A stretch of DNA of 64,000 nt from Pedobacter sp. Leaf176 (GTDB taxonomy: Bacteria > Bacteroidota > Bacteroidia > Sphingobacteriales > Sphingobacteriaceae): positions 437,975-501,974 of the forward strand of contig NZ_LMPD01000002.1 in the NCBI RefSeq assembly GCF_001424305.1. The letters are read 5' to 3'. The stretch's first letter is position 1, and each line of letters begins with the position of its first letter. This document shows positions 31,615 to 41,645 of the stretch, one piece after another. A program made the position numbers and the translations under genes. The notes under the pieces were generated by a model. That model was not told the origin of the DNA. It made no database searches and was given only the letters and a program-made list of their open reading frames with translations.

Positions 31615-33744
31615 ATGGCAAAGAATAAATCTGCAAATATAAAATTGGTTCTGAATCAGCTGGTTAGTGATGTCTTCGAAAAAAACAGCAATCAACCGTT
31701 AAATTATAAGCAGGTTTCTGCCAAATTAAATCTCAATGATCAGGAATCCCGCGAAACGATTCTCGAAGTTTTAAAGGAGGGTAAAAGCGCCGGAATTTTC
31801 CTTGAGCCTGAAAAAGGAAAATTCAAGCTAAAGGAGTTGCAAAACTTTTTAACGGGCCGCGTAGACATGACTGCAGATGGTTCAGCTTACATTATACCAG
31901 ATGATGAATTTGAAAAAGATGTCTTTGTTGCCCCACGCAAGCTTAAGAACGCCTTGCATGGCGATTCGGTAAAAGTTTATGTTTTTGCAAAAAAGCATGG
32001 CCGTAAAAATGACGGAGAAGTTATTGAAATTATTAAGCGGGCAAAGTCGGACTTTACAGGCGTTATCAAAATATCTGAGCGGTTCGCTTTTGTGATAGCT
32101 GACGATAAAAAGATGATGCATGATATTTTTGTACCGCTTTCTGACACTTTAGGTGCTAAAAACGGACAAAGGGTTTTGGTGGGCTTAACCGACTGGCCTG
32201 AAGGCGCTAAAAACCCGATAGGTACGGTTAAGCACGTATTGGGCGATCAGGGTGAGAATAACACGGAGATGAATGCGATTTTGGCACAGTACGGCTTCCC
32301 ATTATCCTTCCCTCCTGCTGTAGAAAAAGAAGCTGATGCAATCCCGGAAGAAATTTCTGAAACTGAAATTGCCAAACGCAAAGATTTCAGAGAGATATTA
32401 ACTTTCACCATTGACCCTGCAGATGCAAAAGATTTCGATGACGCCATTTCTTATCAGAAATTACCTAATGGTAACCACGAAATCGGAGTTCACATTGCTG
32501 ATGTTTCCCATTATGTACATCAAGGAACCGAATTGGATAAAGAAGCCTACAGCCGTGCCACCTCTGTTTATTTAGTAGATAGAGTAATACCCATGCTTCC
32601 CGAAAGGTTAAGCAACGGCGTTTGTTCTCTACGCCCGCATGAAGACAAACTATGCTTTGCGGCCGTTTTTGAACTTGATGATGAGGCAAACATCAAATCA
32701 GAATGGTATGGAAAAACAGTTATTCACTCAGACAGGCGGTTTAGCTATGAAGAAGCGCAGGAAGTTATCGAGAATAAAGAAGGCGATCATAGCTCAGAAA
32801 TCCTGAAGTTGAACGAGCTTGCGCACATCCTTCGCGAAAGAAAGTTTAAAAACGGCGCTATCAGCTTTGAAAGTACTGAAGTGAAATTCAAACTTGATGA
32901 AAACGGCAAACCAATCGGCGTTTACGTTAAAGAACGAAAAGATGCACATAAACTTATTGAAGATTACATGCTTCTGGCGAACAGAAAAGTAGCCGAATTT
33001 ATAGCGACAGAACTGAAAGGAAAAAACAAATTAACTTTTGTATATCGTGTTCATGACTCTCCTAACATGGAAACCTTAAATACATTTGCAAATTTTGCAT
33101 CACGTTTCGGTTATAAAATCAATACCAAATCAGACAAGGAAATTGCAAAATCGTTAAACCATTTAATGGCCGACGTTGAAGGTAAAAAAGAACAGAATGT
33201 GCTAACCTCCTTAGCCATCCGTTCTATGGCGAAAGCAATATATACAACGAAAAAAACCAGTCATTACGGACTTGCCTTTGAATATTACACCCATTTTACT
33301 TCTCCAATCCGTCGTTATCCTGATGTGATGGTACACCGACTTTTGCAAGATTACCTGGCTGGGGAAAAATCCGCCGATGCTGAATTTTACGAAGTCGCAA
33401 GTGCACATTCATCTGCAATGGAAAAAAGAGCTGCAGAAGCAGAGCGTGCCTCAATTAAATACAAACAAGCCGAATACCTGGAAGAAAATGTAGGAAACGT
33501 TTATGCAGGAATCATTACTGGTGTAACGGAATGGGGCATGTATGTAGAAATTGAAGAAAATAAATGTGAAGGAATGGTTCGCCTTCGCGAAATCTCTGAT
33601 GATTTCTATGTACTTGACGAAAAAAATTATTGTATAATAGGCCAACGCAAAAAGAAAAAATACCAGTTAGGTGATGAAGTAACAATTAAAGTTAAAAAAG
33701 TAGATCTTGCCAAGCGGCAGATAGATTTTTCGCTCGTAATATAA
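31615..33744 (+). CDS. rnr: Ribonuclease R
   Basis: Processive 3'-5' exoribonuclease of the RNase II/R family acting on structured RNA. The N-terminal winged-helix and two cold-shock-like domains cover about residues 1-240. The RNB catalytic domain has D-P-A-D-A-K-D-F-D-D-A (metal-binding aspartates, near 265) and the family stretch H-Y-T-H-F-T-S-P-I-R-R-Y-P-D near 560. A C-terminal S1 domain (Y-A-G-I-I-T-G-V-T-E-W-G-M-Y-V) closes the protein at 709 residues, a usual length. The basic C-terminal tail of E. coli RNase R is missing, as is common in Bacteroidota. Confidence 0.95.
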   Translation: MAKNKSANIKLVLNQLVSDVFEKNSNQPLNYKQVSAKLNLNDQESRETILEVLKEGKSAGIFLEPEKGKFKLKELQNFLTGRVDMTADGSAYIIPDDEFEKDVFVAPRKLKNALHGDSVKVYVFAKKHGRKNDGEVIEIIKRAKSDFTGVIKISERFAFVIADDKKMMHDIFVPLSDTLGAKNGQRVLVGLTDWPEGAKNPIGTVKHVLGDQGENNTEMNAILAQYGFPLSFPPAVEKEADAIPEEISETEIAKRKDFREILTFTIDPADAKDFDDAISYQKLPNGNHEIGVHIADVSHYVHQGTELDKEAYSRATSVYLVDRVIPMLPERLSNGVCSLRPHEDKLCFAAVFELDDEANIKSEWYGKTVIHSDRRFSYEEAQEVIENKEGDHSSEILKLNELAHILRERKFKNGAISFESTEVKFKLDENGKPIGVYVKERKDAHKLIEDYMLLANRKVAEFIATELKGKNKLTFVYRVHDSPNMETLNTFANFASRFGYKINTKSDKEIAKSLNHLMADVEGKKEQNVLTSLAIRSMAKAIYTTKKTSHYGLAFEYYTHFTSPIRRYPDVMVHRLLQDYLAGEKSADAEFYEVASAHSSAMEKRAAEAERASIKYKQAEYLEENVGNVYAGIITGVTEWGMYVEIEENKCEGMVRLREISDDFYVLDEKNYCIIGQRKKKKYQLGDEVTIKVKKVDLAKRQIDFSLVI

Positions 33745-34056
33745 TGGGGATTTACTTTATTTATGTTCCCTTAACTAAAAAAGGCGGCTTACATATATAT
33801 ATATATGAGATGCCATTTATATTAAATGCTATATGAACTGATTATAACATAGCCACAAAAATACATATCTATAATCAAGTGAGTAAAATTGGTTTTCAGA
33901 TTTCAATAAGGGCAATTCAAAAGAAAAAACGTACATCAACTATAAAAAATAATAACGATTTTTGGCAAATAATCCAATTGTTAAGCTAAATACAGCTTGA
34001 GACATTCCAGTAATCACAGATGTCTGCAAAACAATGATTAACATATAAAACCGCGA
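33745..34056. other. AT-rich intergenic stretch with a TA dinucleotide run
   Basis: This 312-bp gap between rnr and the polyprenyl synthetase gene contains a short (TA)n run near 33793-33807 and no open frame or hairpin with a T-tract that I can support. The promoter of the synthetase gene must be in the last 100 bp; no clear box was found. Confidence 0.45.
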
Positions 34057-35031
34057 ATGTCCAGCATATCACATTTACAAAAAATTTTAGAAACGGCAAT
34101 TACAAATTTAAAGTTTCCTGAAAACCCAAAACAACTTTACGATCCAATCACTTATATTATAAACTTAGGAGGGAAAAGAATTCGTCCTTTACTGGTTTTA
34201 ATGTCGACAGAATTATTCGGTAAAGACCCAAATGATGCAATTCACGCAGCAATGGCTATAGAAGTATTTCACAACTTCACGCTGGTGCATGATGATATTA
34301 TGGATAACGCGCCATTAAGAAGAGGTAAAGCAACAGTTCACGAAAAATGGAGCACCAATACGGCCATACTAAGCGGAGACGTTATGATGGTTGAAGCCAA
34401 TAAAAACCTGGCAAAAGTAAACCCATTGTTCTTGAAAAATGCGCTTGAAACCTTTAATGCAACGGCTCAGGGTGTTTGCGAAGGGCAGCAACTCGATATG
34501 GAATTTGAAGACCGTGAGGATGTAACCATTAATGACTACATCAATATGATACGGTTGAAGACAGCAGTATTGCTTGGCGGGGCATTACAATTAGGTGCAA
34601 TCATCGCCGAAGCTTCACAAAAAGATGCCGACTTAATTTACCAGTTCGGCGAAAATATAGGCATTGCTTTTCAACTACAAGATGATATTTTAGACGTTTA
34701 TGCTGACCCTGAAAAATTCGGAAAGCAAGTGGGCGGAGATATCATCGCCAACAAAAAAACTTTCTTGTTGTTAAAGGCTTTTGAGCTTGCAGAAGCAGAA
34801 AATCTACAATTGCTTCATACATGGACTAATCACCAGGATTTTGACGTAAAGGAAAAAGTGGAAGCCATCAGGCAGGTTTATGACGATTTGGGCATCAGGA
34901 ACATTGCCGAGGAAACAATGAATAATTACATGAACATTGCGCTTGCATTAATGGAACAAATCAGTGTAAGTAACGAGGCTAAATCAAACCTTTTGGACTT
35001 GACCAAGCAACTAATGGCAAGGCAGTATTAG
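34057..35031 (+). CDS. Polyprenyl diphosphate synthase (trans-isoprenyl type)
   Basis: Head-to-tail prenyltransferase of 324 residues. The first aspartate-rich motif is L-V-H-D-D-I-M-D near residue 78, preceded by G-G-K-R-I-R-P near 35; the second is F-Q-L-Q-D-D-I-L-D near 205. Members of this branch make octaprenyl- or similar chains, which here probably serve menaquinone side-chain synthesis, consistent with mqnC at the other end of the window (inference). Product chain length cannot be read safely from the sequence. It is a single gene, closed by a bidirectional terminator at 35162-35192. Confidence 0.88.
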   Translation: MSSISHLQKILETAITNLKFPENPKQLYDPITYIINLGGKRIRPLLVLMSTELFGKDPNDAIHAAMAIEVFHNFTLVHDDIMDNAPLRRGKATVHEKWSTNTAILSGDVMMVEANKNLAKVNPLFLKNALETFNATAQGVCEGQQLDMEFEDREDVTINDYINMIRLKTAVLLGGALQLGAIIAEASQKDADLIYQFGENIGIAFQLQDDILDVYADPEKFGKQVGGDIIANKKTFLLLKAFELAEAENLQLLHTWTNHQDFDVKEKVEAIRQVYDDLGIRNIAEETMNNYMNIALALMEQISVSNEAKSNLLDLTKQLMARQY

Positions 35032-35161
35032 GTCGGATTATAACAACTTGATTTGGATTGTATAAATGGCAATTGAATCATCTTAGTTTCCTTCGGATAT
35101 TATGGTTAAAAAATATGTTGGACCGAAACTGAGGCTAAAATTTCTGACAGGCTATAATGCA

Positions 35162-35192
35162 AAAAGCTCCCGAAATGTATTCGGGAGCTTTT
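35162..35192. terminator. Bidirectional rho-independent terminator
   Basis: AAAAGCTCCCGAA (35162-35174) and TTCGGGAGCTTTT (35180-35192) form a perfect 13-bp stem with a 5-nt loop. It lies between the convergent polyprenyl synthase (+) and rpmA (-) genes and serves both. Confidence 0.9.
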
Positions 35193-35213
35193 CAATTATA
35201 CTTTATAGACTGA

Positions 35214-35630
35214 TTATTCTGCAGGTGCAGCTTCTTCAGCCGATTCTTCTCTTTTTGCTACTGCTTTCTTAGCAGGCGCTTTTTTTACCGGTGCATCTTC
35301 AAGGATTGGTGCAGCTACAGCCTCTTCTTTAACAGCTGGTTTTTCGGCAATTTCCGCAACAACCGCAGTTTTAACAGCTGCAGGAAGTATAGAAACATAA
35401 GATTTATTATCCTGTTTCTTTTTGAAGATAACAGTACCATCTACTAAAGCAAATAAAGTGTGGTCTTTACCAATACCAACACCTTTATCAGGGTGGTGTT
35501 TTGTACCGCGTTGACGTACTAAAATGTTTCCTGCGATAGCTTCCTGACCACCGAAAATTTTAATACCTAAACGCTTACTATGCGATTCACGTCCGTTTTT
35601 CGAACTACCGGCTCCTTTTTTGTGTGCCAT
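35214..35630 (-). CDS. rpmA: Ribosomal protein L27 with an unusual C-terminal extension
   Basis: Large-subunit protein bL27. The N-terminus [16 protein letters not shown] is canonical with no cleavable extension, and [17 protein letters not shown] is the conserved core. The family body ends near residue 85 ([13 protein letters not shown]). About 53 further residues follow, rich in Ala, Lys, Glu and Pro ([26 protein letters not shown]), and are probably disordered. Total 138 residues against the usual 85 or so. It is second in an operon with rplU, 52 bp after it. Confidence 0.95.
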   Translation of the reverse strand: MAHKKGAGSSKNGRESHSKRLGIKIFGGQEAIAGNILVRQRGTKHHPDKGVGIGKDHTLFALVDGTVIFKKKQDNKSYVSILPAAVKTAVVAEIAEKPAVKEEAVAAPILEDAPVKKAPAKKAVAKREESAEEAAPAE

Positions 35631-35682
35631 GATTTTATATTTTTTAACTCACTTAAAAGTGAATTATTGGGTTAACAATTAA

Positions 35683-35994
35683 TTATAGCGTGATGTCAGA
35701 AATCTGAATCTTTGTGAAAAACTGGCGGTGACCGTTTTTCTTTTTGTAACCTTTTCTACGTTTTTTGTGGAAAATAATTACCTTATCACCTTTTAAATGA
35801 GATACGATAGTAGCTGAAACTTTAGCACCTTTAACCGCAGGAGCACCTACAGTGATTGCACCACCATTATCAACCAACAATACATTATCAAATTCAATAC
35901 TAGCGCCTTCATCTCCTTGTAACCTGTGTACAAAAAGGTGCTGGTCTTTAGCAACTTTAAATTGCTGCCCTGCTATATTTACTATTGCGTACAT
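35683..35994 (-). CDS. rplU: Ribosomal protein L21
   Basis: Large-subunit protein bL21, 103 residues. It starts [14 protein letters not shown] and ends in the basic, RNA-binding region [16 protein letters not shown], both typical. First gene of the rplU-rpmA operon. A Bacteroidota-type promoter lies upstream at 36035-36066. Confidence 0.97.
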   Translation of the reverse strand: MYAIVNIAGQQFKVAKDQHLFVHRLQGDEGASIEFDNVLLVDNGGAITVGAPAVKGAKVSATIVSHLKGDKVIIFHKKRRKGYKKKNGHRQFFTKIQISDITL

Positions 35995-36034
35995 TGTTTA
36001 AATATTAGTTTTTTAATTTTTATTTAACGAGGTG

Positions 36035-36066
36035 CAAATATAGAACAAATTCAGTTAACACACAAA
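36035..36066 (-). promoter_or_regulatory. Promoter of rplU-rpmA
   Basis: Read on the - strand, TTTG (36066-36063), a 20-bp spacer and TATATTTG (36042-36035) match the Bacteroidota promoter form. It is about 40 bp before the rplU ATG at 35994. Confidence 0.55.
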
Positions 36067-36372
36067 CCCATATCAAAAATATTTTTTACTTAAACCCTCC
36101 GGGACCAGGATTTGTAAGATTGAAAGATTTTATGATCAATATGCACCAGGATTTTTAACGTTATTTGGAAAGCAAGGTCTAAGTATATATAGGTTATTCA
36201 CTGCTATCAATTCAAGTGTTTCTAAAAATCGGCTGCATAATCGCTCCTGTCAGCTTTTACACAAGCTGGTATTTCAAAATTCTATAAGCTTCCCCCTCAA
36301 TATTGGTTATCTGAAACTCCAAAAACATTCTAAAGCCACCTCTGAGTTAAAAAATGTTAAAGTGTTTTTATA

Positions 36373-36399
36373 TTACGAATATTTCGTAGATTTACGAAA
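36373..36399. promoter_or_regulatory. Putative BlaI operator upstream of the GLPGLI/outer-membrane operon
   Basis: A perfect palindrome TACGAATATTTCGTA (36374-36388) is followed by a third half-site TACGAA (36393-36398). The 27-bp stretch is 24/27 identical to 42013-42039 in front of blaI. It ends 19 bp before the ATG at 36419. Sequence identity is direct; binding by BlaI is inferred. The rest of the gap 36067-36372 holds nothing I recognise. Confidence 0.75.
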
Positions 36400-36418
36400 A
36401 TTAAATAAACTTACTTAT

Positions 36419-37381
36419 ATGAAAACCATTATTACAACCTGCTGCGCGGCAATGTTATCGATAACTGTTTATGCGCAAAAGCCAGATAAAGCTTTGGCTA
36501 GAGTTCGCTATACTTTTACGCACATACAGGATACGACTCAAAAAGACAAACCCAGAACAGAGAACATGTTGCTGGTTACAGGCAATAATGCATCTGTTTT
36601 TACAAGTTATGACAAGATCAATCAAAGCATGAATTTGCAGAAACAAATGCAGGAGCAAATGAAAAACCAGGCTGGTAACAACAATTTCTCCATCAACATT
36701 AAAAGTGAAAGCAAGGGGCCTATAACACAATCTGATTATTTTTACTTCGCTGCAGAACATAAATTAATCATTAAAGAACGCTTAGTCAATAACTACCTGA
36801 TTGAAGAAGCCGCACCAACAATAGATTGGAAGATATTAAAAGATACCATAAGTTTTTCTGGAATTCATTGTCAGAAAGCCACAACAAATTTTAAAGGCAG
36901 AAATTGGATAGCCTGGTTCGCTACGGAAATCCCCTTTCAAAGCGGTCCATGGAAATTAAATGGCCTCCCAGGCCTGATTGTAGAAGCCTATGATGAAAAA
37001 AAAGAAGTAAAATTCGAATTTGCAGGGCTGGAAAACGTTAAAGACGAGGATGGTAAGGATATAGAAAATGGCGATCCGAAACTGACAATGCCTAATGGTA
37101 CAGTTGGTACAATTAAAATTGTTGGTATTGATACCGGGAACCCCTATTTCGGACCGGAAATTAAACTTCCGGCAGATGCCATAAAATCAACCAAGCAGGA
37201 ATTGGATAGGCTGAAAGAAGCAAGGGATAAAGATCCTCAAGGCTTTATGCAAGCCCAGATGGCCGCCAATGGAATAAAAGGTTCGTTTAATAGTTCAACG
37301 GTTTCCAGGCCAGCCGGTAGCTCCTCTTCAGTACCAAAAGCAGCCATTAACAACCCTATAGAGCTACCTGAGAAAAAATGA
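36419..37381 (+). CDS. GLPGLI family secreted protein
   Basis: A 320-residue exported protein of the Bacteroidota GLPGLI family. The signal peptide is M-K-T-I-I-T-T-C-C-A-A-M-L-S-I-T-V-Y-A-Q. The name motif appears as W-K-L-N-G-L-P-G-L-I-V-E-A-Y near residue 185, preceded by W-I-A-W-F-A-T-E-I-P-F-Q-S-G-P, both typical. The C-terminal 80 residues are Asn/Ser/Lys-rich. Function of the family is unknown; it is often next to outer-membrane proteins with a CarboxypepD_reg domain, as here. The ATG at 36419 starts the signal peptide; the longer frame from 36362 includes the operator. Its stop overlaps the next gene as ATGA. Confidence 0.88.
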   Translation: MKTIITTCCAAMLSITVYAQKPDKALARVRYTFTHIQDTTQKDKPRTENMLLVTGNNASVFTSYDKINQSMNLQKQMQEQMKNQAGNNNFSINIKSESKGPITQSDYFYFAAEHKLIIKERLVNNYLIEEAAPTIDWKILKDTISFSGIHCQKATTNFKGRNWIAWFATEIPFQSGPWKLNGLPGLIVEAYDEKKEVKFEFAGLENVKDEDGKDIENGDPKLTMPNGTVGTIKIVGIDTGNPYFGPEIKLPADAIKSTKQELDRLKEARDKDPQGFMQAQMAANGIKGSFNSSTVSRPAGSSSSVPKAAINNPIELPEKK

Positions 37382-40044
37382 GCAGGTTATTCACATTTAT
37401 CTTATGCTACGCATTGATAAGTTTCAGCACTGCATTTGCCCAGAAACTGTTGAGAGGAAAGGTTTTGGATGTTTCAGGAAAAGGAATTTCAGCAGTAAAT
37501 GTTACTTTGAAAGATACTGAAGGCAATATCATCAGTTATAACCGTTCGGATGCCAAAGGCGATTATTCCATTAGTCTTAAAAACGAGGATGTTCTTAATT
37601 ACAGTATTGAGGCATCCAGCCTTGGGTACAAGAAAACAGCAGTCAAAATAGTTGACGTAAACAAGAGTTACGATTTAATTCTTCAGAATGGAGAAATTAA
37701 CCTTGAAACAGTAACTGTTAAAAATAGGCCAAAATTAACATCTAACGGAGATACCCTAAATTATCGGCCATCTGATTTTGCAGATAAGCAAGATAGAAGC
37801 ATAGGGGATGTTTTGAAAAAAATGCCCGGAATTGAAGTTGCCGAAGATGGAAAAGTAAGCTATAATGGAAAGGCGATATCGAATTTATATGTTGATGGGG
37901 ATAACCTGCTCGATGATAAATATAATATTGGCACCAAGAGTATTCCTCAAGGTGCTGTAGATAAAGTTCAGGTTATTCAGAATGACCAGCCAATTAAAAT
38001 GATGCGGAAAAATAACACCAGCGATGATGTGGCCCTTAATTTAGTTCTGAAAGATGAAGCTAAACTTAAAGTTATGGGCGACGCAACTGCTGGGGCCGGC
38101 ACGCCCGACCGGTTTGATGAAAATATAACAGCGATGTTATTTAATAAAAAATTGAAATTCATCAACAACATTAAGGGAAATAACATTGGTGTCGACCCTG
38201 GAATTGATTTAACATCGCATAATTTTTCTGATTACCTGAAAAGGCTCGAAAATGACAAACCGTCCGGATTACTTTCTACAGGTGCCGCAGGCGTTCCATT
38301 TTTACCGCAAAGCCGTTATCTTTTTAATAAAGCCGGCTTAATAAACTTAAATAACCTTTATAAGTTTAATGAAGATTTGCAACTGAGAGCCAATCTTCAT
38401 TATTTATACGATAAAAGAAACCAACAATATAATAAGCTTTCAGAAACCTATTTACCAGGAAAAACCGTGAGGTATACAGAAGTTCAAAGCAACGATATAA
38501 ATCCACAAAAATTAAGGGCTCAGTTTAATCTAAATGGAAATGCAGACAAGTATTATCTGAACAATAATTTTGTGTTGGATTACATTCCTTTCAAAACAAA
38601 ATCTGGAATCGTAATCAATGATATACCTGCTTATCAGGCACTCAACAGGAAAAATTTCGATGTTTCAAATGAATTTAATTATCGAAAAAAACTTAAATCG
38701 GATAATGTCTTAAACTTTTATTCCTATTTAAACCGCACAACGCAGCCGGAAAGTTTAAACATCACGCCCGGTTTAAATGCAAATGTTTTAAACAACGGAC
38801 AAGCCTATGCAGGGTTACGCCAATTTGCGAAACTACCAACTTCTTACACAAATAATTATATTTCCTACGCCTTGATTAGCGGCAAATTTATGCAAACGTA
38901 TCGCGCGGGATTTAACATTCAGGAGCAGCATTTAAATTCCCAACTTTTTAAAATTCAGGATGACGGAAAAACTGAATTCATTTCCCAAAGTTCAGTAAAT
39001 AATTTGGATTGGCTTAAAACTAAGGTTTACACCGAAGGCAGCTATGACTTCACTGGGGAAAAATTAAAAATGAGCCTTTCCCTACCGGTAAGCTACAACA
39101 TAGTAAACTATGAGGACACAGGGAATAATGTGAATAAAAGTTTGTCCAGATTTTTCGTAAATCCATCATTAAACTTTAAATACCAAACCAGCCAGGAAAA
39201 TTATATATCAGCGAACTATTCTTTTAAAAATGACCTCGGTGGTATTGATGAAGTGTATAGAGGAACTATTTTGCGTAATTATCGATCACTTTTTGCCAAT
39301 GATGCGCCAATTTCTGAAAGTAAAACACATAATGTTGGCGCAGGTTTTAATTTTAGGAAAGCAATGCAAATGCTTTTCATTAACATCAACACCAGTTATA
39401 ACGATGCGGAACTAAATACAATTTCATCGTATACATTAACCAATAACATCCAGCAGCGAATAGTCCTGCCTTTATCAAACCACGTTAAAAGTTTTTCATT
39501 CAATGCAAATGCAAGTAAATATTTATTTGCGCTAAAAAGCACAGTTAACGCAGGACTAAGCTTTATTCAAAGCAATTATAGCCAGTTACAAAATAACGAA
39601 CTACTGCCTATAAATACTCAAATGGTAACGTATACAGGAGGTATCGATGCGAAGTTAACCAACTTTATAAACTTTTCTTACAACGCGGTTTATTCGACAA
39701 CTAATAATGCGGTTGAAACAGAAAACGTGGTCAAAACGAATTTCCAGCAGCTAAGGCAGCAATCTACATTATCTTTTACAACAGTCAAAAATGTGTACAT
39801 AAACCTTTCTGCCGAACACTTATTTACACATCAGAACACCCAGCCAAATTTGAATTATCTTTTTGCTGATGCCAACGTAAAATACAAATTAATTAAATTT
39901 AAAACTGATTTGGAATTCGGATTAACGAATTTGGCAAACATTAAAACTTTCGATGCCGTGTATCTTTCTGCCAATTCGTTAACAACAGGCAGTTATTCCA
40001 TCCCTGGAAGAGTAGCGATGCTGAGAGCGAGATTCAATTTTTAA
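37378..40044 (+). CDS. Outer-membrane beta-barrel protein with CarboxypepD_reg domain (TonB-receptor-like)
   Basis: An 888-residue outer-membrane protein. The signal peptide ends A-F-A-Q; residues 25-100 form a carboxypeptidase-regulatory-like domain (L-R-G-K-V-L-D-V-S-G-K-G-I-S-A-V-N-V). A plug-like region follows (S-I-G-D-V-L-K-K-M-P-G-I-E-V near 145, Y-V-D-G-D-N-L near 175), then a long barrel region with alternating aromatic residues to the terminal R-A-R-F-N-F. No clear TonB box. The plug resembles those of GLPGLI-associated proteins rather than SusC. Translation is coupled to the GLPGLI gene (ATGA), so both products probably act together at the cell envelope. Cargo unknown. Confidence 0.83.
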   Translation: MSRLFTFILCYALISFSTAFAQKLLRGKVLDVSGKGISAVNVTLKDTEGNIISYNRSDAKGDYSISLKNEDVLNYSIEASSLGYKKTAVKIVDVNKSYDLILQNGEINLETVTVKNRPKLTSNGDTLNYRPSDFADKQDRSIGDVLKKMPGIEVAEDGKVSYNGKAISNLYVDGDNLLDDKYNIGTKSIPQGAVDKVQVIQNDQPIKMMRKNNTSDDVALNLVLKDEAKLKVMGDATAGAGTPDRFDENITAMLFNKKLKFINNIKGNNIGVDPGIDLTSHNFSDYLKRLENDKPSGLLSTGAAGVPFLPQSRYLFNKAGLINLNNLYKFNEDLQLRANLHYLYDKRNQQYNKLSETYLPGKTVRYTEVQSNDINPQKLRAQFNLNGNADKYYLNNNFVLDYIPFKTKSGIVINDIPAYQALNRKNFDVSNEFNYRKKLKSDNVLNFYSYLNRTTQPESLNITPGLNANVLNNGQAYAGLRQFAKLPTSYTNNYISYALISGKFMQTYRAGFNIQEQHLNSQLFKIQDDGKTEFISQSSVNNLDWLKTKVYTEGSYDFTGEKLKMSLSLPVSYNIVNYEDTGNNVNKSLSRFFVNPSLNFKYQTSQENYISANYSFKNDLGGIDEVYRGTILRNYRSLFANDAPISESKTHNVGAGFNFRKAMQMLFININTSYNDAELNTISSYTLTNNIQQRIVLPLSNHVKSFSFNANASKYLFALKSTVNAGLSFIQSNYSQLQNNELLPINTQMVTYTGGIDAKLTNFINFSYNAVYSTTNNAVETENVVKTNFQQLRQQSTLSFTTVKNVYINLSAEHLFTHQNTQPNLNYLFADANVKYKLIKFKTDLEFGLTNLANIKTFDAVYLSANSLTTGSYSIPGRVAMLRARFNF

Positions 40045-40171
40045 AATGCTTACTGCGTATCGATTGATCATACAGGGCGAACCGACAAACTCAGCTAAAT
40101 GAAGTCAGAAATATTATGGGTTTAAAACAACACATTCAGGAGGCGATTCGAAATTGATAAAGCTCCCTGAT

Positions 40172-41641
40172 TTATTTTTGTTTGGTTTTAATATCTATTA
40201 AGCCATTTTGCCTCACAACTATATTTTTGATTTGTTCAGTAGCTAATTTGTTTAAATCTGCCGCGGAAATTTTATTACCATCCACAGTATAAGTGGCCGA
40301 TTGTGTAAAGAAAAATTGCTTTATTTTATTTGGTGTTGATACTGAATCTTCAGGTGTTCTACCTAATCCGGCAACGTTCACCACCCTAGCCCTATCATTG
40401 TCATCTGAAAAAGAATAGCCAACACCTTTATCAGTTCTCATTATGATTTTAATGTTCCTGATTTCGGGATTTTGTGCATTACTTGTCGTATCATTAAACA
40501 TGAAACTGCTTATAAAAATCTTTTTATCCCCTTTTACGCTTGAAGGAATCTTGGCCATCTTATTTTTTAAAAAAATATTCAAAACCTGATGTGATGAATC
40601 TGCCTGCTGTACGCCATTGCTTCTTATAAGAATGGTACCATTACCTATGGCAACCTTATTCTTTAACTCGGATGACTTATTAACTTTTTTATTTTGATTT
40701 GGCTTTGGTGAAACATTTTTTGCTCTTTTGTCTGGGGCAGTTAAGATAATTTCGTTGATTGGTCTCAGACGTTTTTGAACTTTCTTTTTATCAATAGTAA
40801 AAGCCAGGGTTAAGAATAACAAAGCAGGCAAAACAAAAACATACCTCGTTAAATTTATTGTTGATGAACGCTTGGAGTTCATCATTTTGATTCTTTTTTT
40901 AAGATCGGATAAATTAAAATGATTCACAATTGCGACCGATGGACGCAGGGTACCAACATCCAGCAAACTGTACTGGTATGCCTTTTTATCAATGCCTTTT
41001 TTTAAAATTTTTGCATCGGTAACAAACTCAATATTTTCTCGAACAGCCTTTTTCATCAACCATACACCAGGATTGAACCAGTAAAAAACCAAACTTATTT
41101 CTGCAAGAACAATATCTAAAGTATGCCACTCTTCCACGTGTACCCTTTCATGCTCGATAATATTTTTCAAATCTTCCTTTTTATGCAAAAGCGGATTAAT
41201 GTAAATGGTTTGCCAGAAAGAAAATGGGCTCACTTCATCGTTTAGAATACGTACTTTGAAATTATCAACTCGCCCTGGCTTAGAATTTTTATGCACACGA
41301 CGGAGCGAAATAAACTGAATAATTAATCTTGATGCCATAAAAAGCACGCCTGCATAAAAGACAAAAGTCAGAACTTGCCAAAGAAGAGAAACTGAATCTT
41401 GCTGGGCTAATCGATTAATGTTTTGATTTAACTGGGGCAAAAAGGCTGGAGTAGATCTGAAACCGTCGAGAACCTCAGTTAGATTTATAAATGGATAAAC
41501 GGTAGAAAACGAAATTCCGAAAAACAGAAAAACACGATTTAAAGTATAAAATGTTAGCTTGCGCAGTACAAGATGGTATGCAGCTGCAAAAAGCACCAAA
41601 ACCAGATTTATCTTGAATAAGATTATAAAGAAATGTGGCAT
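40172..41641 (-). CDS. M56-family (BlaR1-like) membrane metallopeptidase
   Basis: A 489-residue integral membrane protease. N-terminal helices (residues 5-60 and 85-110) precede the catalytic loop with H-E-R-V-H (HExxH zinc motif) near residue 160, followed by W-H-T-L-D-I-V-L-A-E-I-S-L-V-F-Y-W-F-N-P-G-V-W and R-E-N-I-E-F-V-T-D, family signatures. A helix near 260-280 leads to a periplasmic part without a penicillin-binding domain; it ends T-V-D-G-N-K-I-S and V-V-R-Q-N-G-L. BlaR1 proteins cleave BlaI after sensing a signal. The gene lies 4 bp after blaI, in one operon, and its 3' end faces the outer-membrane gene. Confidence 0.85.
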   Translation of the reverse strand: MPHFFIILFKINLVLVLFAAAYHLVLRKLTFYTLNRVFLFFGISFSTVYPFINLTEVLDGFRSTPAFLPQLNQNINRLAQQDSVSLLWQVLTFVFYAGVLFMASRLIIQFISLRRVHKNSKPGRVDNFKVRILNDEVSPFSFWQTIYINPLLHKKEDLKNIIEHERVHVEEWHTLDIVLAEISLVFYWFNPGVWLMKKAVRENIEFVTDAKILKKGIDKKAYQYSLLDVGTLRPSVAIVNHFNLSDLKKRIKMMNSKRSSTINLTRYVFVLPALLFLTLAFTIDKKKVQKRLRPINEIILTAPDKRAKNVSPKPNQNKKVNKSSELKNKVAIGNGTILIRSNGVQQADSSHQVLNIFLKNKMAKIPSSVKGDKKIFISSFMFNDTTSNAQNPEIRNIKIIMRTDKGVGYSFSDDNDRARVVNVAGLGRTPEDSVSTPNKIKQFFFTQSATYTVDGNKISAADLNKLATEQIKNIVVRQNGLIDIKTKQK

Positions 41642-41645
41642 ACCA

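Noticed and set aside
33793..33807. (TA)n run after rnr
   Set aside because: Simple low-complexity AT DNA; no structure or conserved box around it.
40045..40171. Possible terminator between the outer-membrane and M56 genes
   Set aside because: No clean stem with T-run could be drawn in this 127-bp convergent gap.
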